Source of the DNA: Rhizobium sp. LCM 4573
Lineage (GTDB): Bacteria > Pseudomonadota > Alphaproteobacteria > Rhizobiales > Rhizobiaceae
Reading direction: 5' to 3'
NCBI RefSeq assembly: GCF_001854865.1
Contig: NZ_MDDW01000028.1
Coordinates: 364,523-370,960 of the forward strand
Length of the DNA: 6,438 bases
The notes under the pieces were generated by a model that worked only from the letters and a program-made list of their open reading frames with translations, had not been told where the DNA came from and searched no databases. The position numbers were made by a program, and so were the translations under genes. This document shows, piece by piece, positions 1 to 4,544 of this stretch; positions within the stretch are counted from its first letter, which is position 1, and every line of letters begins with the position of its first letter.

Positions 1-228
1 TCCCGTATTGCCCGCCGTGCCTTCCACGATCACGCCGCCGGGTTTCAGCAGCCCCTTCCTCTCCGCGTCGCGAATGATGTAGAGCGCCGCGCGATCCTTG
101 ACCGACTGGCCCGGATTGAGGAACTCCGCCTTGCCGAGGATTTCGCAGCCGGTCGCTTCGGAAGCGCCCTTGAGCCGGATAAGCGGCGTATTGCCGATCA
201 CGCTGAGAACGGAGGGATGGATGGTCAT
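1..228 (-). CDS. cysK: Cysteine synthase A-family PLP enzyme (5' part only, cut by the left edge)
   Basis: The first 76 codons of a fold-type II PLP-dependent enzyme are present. The family's usual reaction joins O-acetylserine and sulfide to give cysteine in the cytoplasm. The N-terminus has the family's early IGNTPLIRL segment (residues 11-19). It is followed by [11 protein letters not shown] (38-48), whose K44 should be the Schiff-base lysine, and EGTAGNTG (69-76), the substrate-binding loop, which ends exactly at the window edge. The loop reads TAGNTG rather than the TSGNTG of enteric CysK. I recall this variant from alphaproteobacterial and fungal homologues, so the exact substrate is less certain than the family. 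The ATG at 226-228 is preceded on the minus strand by an AAGAAGG ribosome binding site. The frame is open to the edge. A cystathionine beta-synthase-like enzyme remains an alternative, because the C-terminal part is not visible. Confidence 0.88.
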   Translation of the reverse strand, partial: MTIHPSVLSVIGNTPLIRLKGASEATGCEILGKAEFLNPGQSVKDRAALYIIRDAERKGLLKPGGVIVEGTAGNTG

Positions 229-250
229 CGGAGCCTTCTTTCGATTGCTT

Positions 251-279
251 CATGTAAGCAGGGTCTTTTCGGCGGGCAA
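251..279 (-). promoter_or_regulatory. Possible promoter of the cysteine synthase gene
   Basis: On the minus strand TTGCCC (274-279) and TACATG (251-256) are separated by 17 nt, with the second box about 22 nt upstream of the start codon. TTGCCC matches the sigma-70 -35 consensus at 4 of 6 positions. TACATG matches the -10 box at only 3 of 6. Spacing and location are suitable but the boxes are weak. The rest of the stretch 229-386 shows no gene or other element that I can support. Confidence 0.25.
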
Positions 280-387
280 GTTCCAAAAGGCAAGAAATTC
301 TGTTCCTTAGGATACCGATGCAGGCAAATTCCGTTTCGTCTTATTCCTCCGCGATCTTTGCCGCGCCCGGAGATGAAGCCGGGCATG

Positions 388-417
388 AAAAAGGCCGGCG
401 CGCGCTGCGCTGCCGGC
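388..417 (-). terminator. Intrinsic terminator downstream of the DUF982 gene
   Basis: On the minus strand GCCGGC, a bulged A, GCGC, the loop AGC, GCGC and GCCGGC (417 down to 394) form a 10-bp GC stem with one bulged base. It is followed by C and a run of five T (392 down to 388). The hairpin begins 44 nt past the DUF982 stop codon. The plus strand has no T-run after the same stem, so the terminator works in one direction and also shields the cysteine synthase gene from readthrough. Confidence 0.85.
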
Positions 418-460
418 GATCATGTCCGGAATAGGGGCCGTGCGGACGGTCGATATCCTA

Positions 461-703
461 TCAGTGCGTATAAAGCCGAGCCTCGCTCACGGCCTGTTCG
501 AACTGTTGCCGCGCCTCCTCGGGGGATTTGCGTCCGTCGAGTGCTGCCCGGCAGGCGCTGCGGGCTCTCACGAATTCCGGACCTCGCATGTCCGGCCAGC
601 GATCGGTCAAGAGTGCCAGTGCCTCGAAGGGGCTTTTCACGTATTCCGTACCGAGATGGCCGAAGGTCACGTGAACGGGCTTCTCCCAACTTGTATTGCG
701 CAT
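461..703 (-). CDS. DUF982 domain protein (80 aa)
   Basis: A small, probably cytoplasmic protein that is almost entirely a DUF982 domain, a family of unknown function found mainly in Rhizobiales and often in several copies per genome. It shows the family pattern: W6-x-x-PV near the start, a central SPFEALALL (24-32), RWP (35-37), then a Cys/Ala helix with CRAAL (51-55), and EEAR-x-x-F-x-x-A (62-71) close to the C-terminus. The start at 701-703 is chosen for the GGGAGGAG ribosome binding site 6 nt upstream. The frame stays open further upstream to an ATG at 806-808 and beyond, but that would add 35 or more residues unlike the family. The gene stands alone, with a terminator behind it and a divergent small gene ahead. 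It has no signal peptide or membrane segment. The family call is firm; the function is unknown. Confidence 0.85.
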   Translation of the reverse strand: MRNTSWEKPVHVTFGHLGTEYVKSPFEALALLTDRWPDMRGPEFVRARSACRAALDGRKSPEEARQQFEQAVSEARLYTH

Positions 704-973
704 TGCTAGCTCCTCCCAAGATACCAACAGAATGAAACGTTGAACTTGCCAGATGGTTCCTCCAGATGCGGATACTTTGTAATCCGCCTGAGGACCGAAG
801 CGCGACATGCTTCCTCGTTCCTGCTCCGGGCGCGAATGTAGCATAAAAAATCCGCCCGCGAGCCGCGATGTTAAGAAATCTCTAACAAAGATGGTTAAGA
901 TTTTAACGATTGTAAGAGCATGCGTAACCGATGCGGCGAATGTTCGTTGATGCGCGGAAATAGGAGGTGCTGG
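704..973. other. Divergent intergenic region between the DUF982 gene and the 65-aa gene
   Basis: This 270-nt stretch separates two divergent small genes and must hold both promoters. It contains an AT-rich patch (about 868-915) in otherwise GC-rich DNA, with repeated TTAA motifs described as a separate feature. I found no convincing -35/-10 pair. A minus-strand ATG at 806-808, with GAGGA only 3 nt before it, is in frame with the DUF982 gene but is probably not its start. Confidence 0.55.
871..906. promoter_or_regulatory. Cluster of CtrA-like TTAA motifs
   Basis: Three TTAA tetramers lie in 36 bp. TTAA-N7-CTAAC (871-886) differs by one base from the CtrA full-site consensus TTAA-N7-TTAAC known from Caulobacter and conserved in Rhizobiales. 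ATGGTTAA (891-898) is the exact reverse complement of the half-site TTAACCAT. It merges into GTTAA-GATT-TTAAC (894-907), a 5-bp inverted repeat. The cluster lies 66-103 nt upstream of the 65-aa gene and about 170-200 nt upstream of the DUF982 gene. CtrA binding is inferred from motif resemblance alone. AT-rich promoter DNA could produce such motifs by chance. Confidence 0.35.
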
Positions 974-1171
974 ATGACCCTGAAATTCCTGAACTCGCTT
1001 CTGAACAACACCGACAATGCCGAGGCCACCGGCACCTATCCCGATGGCGTGTTTCACCTGACATTGACGGAACCGGCGTCCGCCGAAAAGCGCAACAGCC
1101 TGCGCGCCTCCTATGAGCGGGACCACAGGGCCGCTCTCAAGATGGAGAACAGCCCGGTTCATTTCGTCTGA
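974..1171 (+). CDS. Hypothetical small protein (65 aa)
   Basis: I do not recognise this protein. The case for a real gene is the GGAGG at 963-967, 6 nt before the ATG at 974, and the strong C/G bias at third codon positions through the whole frame. Residues 1-12 are mildly hydrophobic and then Asn-rich (LNSLLNNTDN). Next come a short strand-like stretch (GVFHLTLTEPA, 23-33) and a charged, probably helical C-terminal half rich in Arg, Lys and Glu. There is no clear signal peptide or membrane segment and no Cys. The frame is open upstream to an ATG at 920, which lacks a ribosome binding site and would add 18 basic, Cys-containing residues, so 974 is preferred. The gene converges on the permease gene with a 12-nt gap and is divergent from the DUF982 gene. 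The CtrA-like motifs lie upstream. Confidence 0.7.
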   Translation: MTLKFLNSLLNNTDNAEATGTYPDGVFHLTLTEPASAEKRNSLRASYERDHRAALKMENSPVHFV

Positions 1172-1173
1172 TC

Positions 1174-1190
1174 CGGTTCTGACCTAACCG
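1174..1190. other. Weak inverted repeat between convergent genes
   Basis: CGGTT (1174-1178) and AACCG (1186-1190) form a 5-bp stem around a 7-nt loop. It spans the 12-nt gap between the convergent stop codons and overlaps the end of the permease gene. It has no T-run on either side, so it is at best a weak bidirectional transcription end point. No better terminator was found for either gene. Confidence 0.25.
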
Positions 1191-2071
1191 TGCACGATCT
1201 CGCGGTGGCGCTGCAGGCGCTGGCCGTAGGCTTGGCTGATGCGGTCGAAGATGATCGCGATGCCGACGATCGCCAGTCCGTTGAAGATACCCAGCGTGAA
1301 ATACTGATTGGAGATTGCCCTCAGCACCGGCTGACCGAGGCCCTGGACGCCGATCATCGAGGCAATCACGACCATGGCGAGCGCCATCATGATCGTCTGG
1401 TTGATGCCGGCCATGATGGTCGGCAGCGCAAGCGGCATCTGCACGTCCTTCAACCGCTGCCAGCTTGACGAGCCGAAGGCGTCCGACGCCTCCAGCACGT
1501 CGCGGTCCACCAGCCTGATGCCCAGATTGGTGAGCCGGATCATCGGCGGGATGGCGTAGATCACCACCGCGATGAGGCCGGGCACCTTGCCGATGCCGAG
1601 CAGCATGACGACGGGGATCAGGTAGACGAAGCTCGGCATGGTCTGCATCACGTCCAGCACCGGATTGATGATGTTTTGCAGTCGGTCGGAGCGCGACATG
1701 GCGATGCCGATCGGAATGCCGATAGCGATCGAAAGGACGGTGCAGACGAAGATCATCGAGACGGTCTTCATCGTGTCGTCCCACATGTCGAAATAGCCGA
1801 TCGCCAGAAGGGTCACGATGCAGCCCGTCACGATTTTCCAGTTGCGGCTCGCGAGCCAGGCGATCAGCGCGATCGCGATCAGCACGATCGGCCAGGGCGT
1901 GCGCGTGAGCAGTCGCTCGGAATGAACGAGAAAGAGCTGCAGCGGATCGAAGAAGGATTCGATGCTGTCGCCATAGGCGCGGGTGAAGGACCGGAAGCCA
2001 TCGTCGATCATCTTCTTCAGGTCGCGCAACCTGTTGTCGTCCATATGCGGGAAGCGGGTCAGCCATTCCAT
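1184..2071 (-). CDS. Quaternary-amine (glycine betaine/proline/choline-type) ABC transporter permease, ProW family
   Basis: The inner-membrane subunit of an osmoprotectant-type importer, 295 aa. About six hydrophobic segments are visible, near residues 61-74, 79-94, 103-124, 147-175, 221-245 and 258-276. The cytoplasmic EAA loop that docks on the ATPase is clear: EASDAFGSSSWQRL (194-207), leading into MPLALP (212-217). The following stretch around AGINQTIMMALAMVVIASMI (221-240) and GLGQPVL (244-250) is very close to ProW as I know it. The N-terminus is a soluble amphipathic stretch typical of rhizobial members. The ATG at 2069-2071 is chosen for GAAGGAGG about 8 nt upstream. A longer frame to 2122 lacks such a site. 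It follows the binding-protein gene by 102 nt and should share its transcript. The cognate ATPase gene is absent: the next gene downstream is convergent. Among ProW, ChoW and HutW-type relatives the substrate cannot be fixed. Confidence 0.88.
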   Translation of the reverse strand: MEWLTRFPHMDDNRLRDLKKMIDDGFRSFTRAYGDSIESFFDPLQLFLVHSERLLTRTPWPIVLIAIALIAWLASRNWKIVTGCIVTLLAIGYFDMWDDTMKTVSMIFVCTVLSIAIGIPIGIAMSRSDRLQNIINPVLDVMQTMPSFVYLIPVVMLLGIGKVPGLIAVVIYAIPPMIRLTNLGIRLVDRDVLEASDAFGSSSWQRLKDVQMPLALPTIMAGINQTIMMALAMVVIASMIGVQGLGQPVLRAISNQYFTLGIFNGLAIVGIAIIFDRISQAYGQRLQRHREIVHG

Positions 2072-2098
2072 CTCGGGCCTCCTTCGGGTGCGGACATG

Positions 2099-2114
2099 CG
2101 GCTTTGAAAAGCCG
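2099..2114 (-). other. Second intercistronic stem-loop, upstream of the permease start
   Basis: On the minus strand CGGCTT, loop TTCA, AAGCCG forms a perfect 6-bp hairpin about 28 nt before the permease start codon. It stops short of the permease ribosome binding site, so it would not hide it directly. It lies 12 nt past the larger hairpin at 2127-2154, so the two would form one after the other in the mRNA. Confidence 0.5.
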
Positions 2115-2126
2115 GACAGCAAAGGA

Positions 2127-2154
2127 GGGCGGCGCGATCGATATCACGCCGCCC
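2127..2154 (-). other. Intercistronic GC-rich stem-loop after the binding-protein gene
   Basis: GGGCGGCG (2127-2134) and CGCCGCCC (2147-2154) form a perfect 8-bp GC stem with a 12-nt loop. It lies 19 nt past the stop codon of the binding-protein gene. On the minus strand it is followed by TCCTTT, a poor T-run, so full termination is unlikely. Such hairpins after binding-protein genes commonly block 3' exonucleases or attenuate transcription, leaving more binding-protein than permease message. That role is inferred here. Confidence 0.65.
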
Positions 2155-2173
2155 GCTCCAGGTGTCGTTCAGG

Positions 2174-3175
2174 TCAGAGGGCGGCCTTGATCTTTTCCGC
2201 AGCCTCCGGCGAAACCCACGAGGTCCACATGGCCTCGTTCTCCCGGAGGAACTGCTTGGCGCCGTCCTCGCCGGTCGCCTGGTTGTCGGTCATCCAGGCC
2301 ATCAGCTTGTTGACCGTGTTGTTGGTCCAGGCGCGCTTGTTGAGATAGTCCATGATCTCCGGCCCGGCGCGATCGGCGAAGCTCTTCGTAAGCAGCGTCT
2401 GCACCTTGTCTTTCGGCCAGTCGTTCGGCTTCGGATCGGCGCAGTCGGCCACAGTGTTGCAGCGCTTCCACTCGGCGGCGTCATAGGGCACGCCGTGCTC
2501 GAGCTTCACCATCTCGTAGCGGCCGAGAAGGGCGGTGGGTGCCCAGTAATAGCCGACCCAGCCCTGCTTGGCCTCGTAGGCCTTGGCGATCGATCCGTCG
2601 AGGCCGGCCGCAGAACCGGTATCGACCAGCGTGAAATTCGCCTTCTCCGCTTCATAGGCCTTGTAGAGCTGTGCGGTCGCCACCGTGCCGCCCCAGCCGG
2701 CCGGGCCGTTGAAGATGGCCCCCTTGCTGGAATCTTCCGGATCGGGGAAGAGTTCCGGATGCTTCAGCATGTCCTGGATGGTCTTGATGTCCGGATGGGC
2801 GTCGGCCAGGTATTTCGGTATCCACCAGCCCTGCACGGCGCCGTCCGAGAGCGCGACGGCCGCGCCTACGAGCTTGCCTTCGGTAATGCCGCGGCCGACG
2901 ACCTCCGGCAGCAGGTCCACCCAGCCTTCCGGCGCGAGGTCCGGCTGGCCTTTTTCCACCATGGACGTGATGGTCGGCACGGTATCGCCCACGATGATCT
3001 CGGCATTGCAGCCGTAGCCTTCGTTGAGGATGAGCTTGTCGAGCGCTGCAAGAACCTCGGCGCTCTGCCAGTTCATGCTTGCGATCGTGACGTCTCCGCA
3101 TTCGGCCGCGGAAGCCGGACTGCCGATGGCGAAAAGGCCCGCGGCAAGACAGGTGGCTGCAAGGAGATGCTTCAT
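2174..3175 (-). CDS. Quaternary-amine ABC transporter substrate-binding protein (OpuAC/ProX-type)
   Basis: The periplasmic receptor of the importer, 333 aa, a usual length for the family. Residues 1-23 form a Sec signal peptide (basic start, hydrophobic core, ASA before the probable cleavage). The mature protein shows the two-lobed OpuAC-type pattern, with many tryptophans that could build the aromatic cage used for quaternary ammonium groups: NW (35-36), GWVDLLPE (84-91), GWW (116-118), GWGG (160-163) and GWVGYYWAP (205-213). Four mature cysteines (26, 56, 239, 245) could form two disulfides. The ATG at 3173-3175 has AGAAGGGAA upstream at good spacing. The frame continues upstream to 3340 but without a signal peptide at that start. 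It is first in the leftward operon, followed by hairpins and the ProW-type permease. The substrate could be glycine betaine, proline betaine, choline or a relative; sequence alone does not decide. Confidence 0.87.
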   Translation of the reverse strand: MKHLLAATCLAAGLFAIGSPASAAECGDVTIASMNWQSAEVLAALDKLILNEGYGCNAEIIVGDTVPTITSMVEKGQPDLAPEGWVDLLPEVVGRGITEGKLVGAAVALSDGAVQGWWIPKYLADAHPDIKTIQDMLKHPELFPDPEDSSKGAIFNGPAGWGGTVATAQLYKAYEAEKANFTLVDTGSAAGLDGSIAKAYEAKQGWVGYYWAPTALLGRYEMVKLEHGVPYDAAEWKRCNTVADCADPKPNDWPKDKVQTLLTKSFADRAGPEIMDYLNKRAWTNNTVNKLMAWMTDNQATGEDGAKQFLRENEAMWTSWVSPEAAEKIKAAL

Positions 3176-3216
3176 TTTCGTTCCCTTCTGATTGTTGCAG
3201 GCCGTTTGACCGTTTG

Positions 3217-3233
3217 GCAGGTTTAATTCCTGC
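3217..3233. promoter_or_regulatory. Inverted repeat in the leader of the binding-protein gene
   Basis: GCAGG (3217-3221), spacer TTTAATT and CCTGC (3229-3233) form a perfect 5-bp inverted repeat 42-58 nt upstream of the quaternary-amine binding-protein start. Its minus strand contains ATTAAAC, a 7-nt string also found in the LacI-type palindrome at 3439. It may be a protein-binding site or an mRNA hairpin; neither is shown. Confidence 0.3.
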
Positions 3234-3303
3234 TCTTTTCCTCGGGTCGAGTTTTGCATGAAGGAGGAAGGACGCTGTTTCGTTTGCGCCCATGTTCTGC
3301 CTG

Positions 3304-3319
3304 TTTCCGCCAACGGAAA
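3304..3319. promoter_or_regulatory. Inverted repeat TTTCCG-N4-CGGAAA
   Basis: TTTCCG (3304-3309) and CGGAAA (3314-3319) are perfect 6-bp arms around CCAA, in the middle of the divergent region. The 16-bp length and dyad symmetry suit a dimeric regulator, but I cannot assign one. It is 129 nt from the binding-protein start codon on one side and 157 nt from the regulator start codon on the other. Confidence 0.3.
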
Positions 3320-3438
3320 ACTCATTCTTTTCAGGAGCATTACTCCGATGCGGCGGATGCGGGTGCTGGAAATGCCGACGCAATAGTTCGGGAAACTTGC
3401 AGATTCGATTCGACAAGCGGGCCTTGCCGCGTTAGGCA

Positions 3439-3454
3439 GATTAAACGATTAATC
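3439..3454. promoter_or_regulatory. LacI-family operator candidate
   Basis: GATTAAACGATTAATC is a 16-bp dyad with perfect 6-bp arms (GATTAA/TTAATC) and a central CG step, with mismatch only in the A/A pair flanking that step. A central CpG is the hallmark of LacI/GalR-family operators, where the hinge-helix leucine inserts. The site ends 22 nt before the regulator's own start codon and overlaps the likely -10 region, so autorepression of the downstream operon is the simplest reading. Confidence 0.65.
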
Positions 3455-3476
3455 ACCTTCAAGTGCGGGCGCCAGC

Positions 3477-4544
3477 GTGAACCGGCCGAAACCGAAATTG
3501 TCGAGGATTGCGGAAACGCTCGGCGTTTCCGTCGCGACCGTTTCGAATGCGCTTTCCGGCAAGGGCCGGGTCTCGCCGGAACTCGTCGAGCGCATCCGCG
3601 CCACCGCCGCCGAGCTCGGCTACGTGCCGAGCGTGGCGGGCCGGGCGCTTCGCACCGGGCGCAGCGGCGTCCTCGGCCTCGTCCTGCCCAATATCGCCAA
3701 CCCGCTCTTCCCGCAGATCGCGCAGGCGATCGAACATGCTGCCGCCGGAGCCGGATACGGCGTCCTGATCGCCAACTCCCGCGGCGAGATCTCAACGCAG
3801 ACGGAAGCGATCGGCCGGCTCATCGAGCGCGGCGTGGACGGCATCGTCATCGTGCCCCGTCGCGGCACCCGCATCGTCGAGGCCGGCTGTCCCATCGCCG
3901 TCATTGATAGTCCTTCCACTCCCGGAAACACGGTGTCCGCCGATCATTGGGAGGGGGGCAGGCGAATGGGTGCGCACCTGCGCGAACTCGGCCACCGCAA
4001 TGTGCTTCTCATCGGAAACAACACGACCTCCAACGTGCAGAGCGACCGCATTGGCGGTCTGAAGGCGGGGTTGGGCCCCAATGCGGCCACGGAAACGCTC
4101 TGGATCGAAAGGCTGGAGGCGGCGGGCGGTGCCGGTTGTCCCCTCGGTCTCGTGGAAAAGGTGCGCGGCGGCGTGACCGCGATCGCCACGCTTTCCGATC
4201 TCACCGCGCTTCGCGCGCTCACCGAATTGCAGGGCGCGGGTATTTCGGTTCCAGACACGGTCAGCGTCACCGGCTTCGACGACCTCATCTGGTCCTCCGT
4301 GGTGACGCCGAGGCTCACCACCATGCGCATGGACATGGGATCGATCGCGGAGATCGCCGTGACGGCGCTGGTGGACGCGATTGAGGGCGATCGGCGGGGG
4401 AATGGCGGAGAGGAGACCTCGGGGCCTGTCTCTGCGCCGATTTCGAAGGTTCCGATGGAATTGGTGATCCGCCAATCGACGGGTGTCGCGGGCGTGGGGT
4501 CGTTGAAAGCAAAAAACCGGACAGAAGGAGAACTCGCATCATGA
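3477..4544 (+). CDS. LacI-family transcriptional regulator
   Basis: A DNA-binding repressor, 355 aa against about 340 usual. The N-terminal helix-turn-helix is complete: KLSRIAETLGVSVATVSNAL (7-26), with V19, A20 and N24 at the usual base-reading positions. The hinge is PSVAGRALRTG (51-61), where L58 should insert at the operator's central CpG. The effector domain (about 65-335) is of sugar-binding-protein type, with LVLPNIANPLF (68-78), GVDGIVIVP (119-127), GHRNVLLIG (172-180), DTVSVTGFDDL (260-270) and MELVIRQST (327-335). A polar insertion at about 305-324 and a 20-residue tail account for the extra length. The start is GTG at 3477: the frame is closed by a stop at 3450, no other start lies between, and the HTH must be kept. 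No clear Shine-Dalgarno precedes it, so translation may be weak. Its stop overlaps the next gene's ATG by 4 nt, so they are co-transcribed. The effector is unknown but is likely the importer's substrate or a derivative. Confidence 0.92.
   Translation: MNRPKPKLSRIAETLGVSVATVSNALSGKGRVSPELVERIRATAAELGYVPSVAGRALRTGRSGVLGLVLPNIANPLFPQIAQAIEHAAAGAGYGVLIANSRGEISTQTEAIGRLIERGVDGIVIVPRRGTRIVEAGCPIAVIDSPSTPGNTVSADHWEGGRRMGAHLRELGHRNVLLIGNNTTSNVQSDRIGGLKAGLGPNAATETLWIERLEAAGGAGCPLGLVEKVRGGVTAIATLSDLTALRALTELQGAGISVPDTVSVTGFDDLIWSSVVTPRLTTMRMDMGSIAEIAVTALVDAIEGDRRGNGGEETSGPVSAPISKVPMELVIRQSTGVAGVGSLKAKNRTEGELAS

Larger units (their letters stand above)
3176..3476. other. Divergent regulatory region between the two importers
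   Basis: These 301 nt hold the promoters for the leftward quaternary-amine importer and the rightward LacI-led operon. Contents seen: a tandem CCGTTTG repeat (3202-3208 and 3210-3216), an inverted repeat at 3217-3233, another at 3304-3319, and a LacI-type palindrome at 3439-3454. For the rightward operon a weak -35 TTGCCG (3424-3429) and -10 ATTAAT (3448-3453), 18 nt apart, overlap the palindrome. No convincing promoter boxes were found for the leftward operon. Confidence 0.5.

Noticed and set aside
229..386. A possible riboswitch or leader ahead of the cysteine synthase gene.
   Set aside because: I found no SAM-type or other conserved riboswitch core and no attenuator hairpin between the candidate promoter and the start codon.
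461..808. An alternative DUF982 start at the ATG at 806-808, with GAGGA before it.
   Set aside because: The GAGGA is only 3 nt from the ATG, the 35 added residues do not fit the family, and the internal ATG at 701-703 has a better-spaced GGGAGGAG.
461..1162. A 233-residue minus-strand reading frame that contains the DUF982 gene at its C-terminal end.
   Set aside because: Only the last 80 residues look like a protein family, and they have their own strong ribosome binding site. The upstream part crosses an AT-rich intergenic region and runs antisense to the 65-aa gene.
1137..2147. A 336-residue minus-strand frame over the permease gene.
   Set aside because: It is rich in Arg, His, Asp and Ala with no membrane segments, the usual shadow of a GC-rich gene. 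The frame encoding the ProW-type permease is clearly the real one.
2162..3226. A 354-residue plus-strand frame antisense to the quaternary-amine binding protein.
   Set aside because: It mirrors the codon bias of the real gene on the other strand, has no ribosome binding site or family resemblance, and the minus-strand product is an obvious binding protein with a signal peptide.
2174..3340. A longer 388-residue version of the quaternary-amine binding protein starting at 3340.
   Set aside because: The extra 55 residues are polar and would bury the signal peptide inside the protein. The ATG at 3173-3175 has a good ribosome binding site and puts the signal peptide at the N-terminus.
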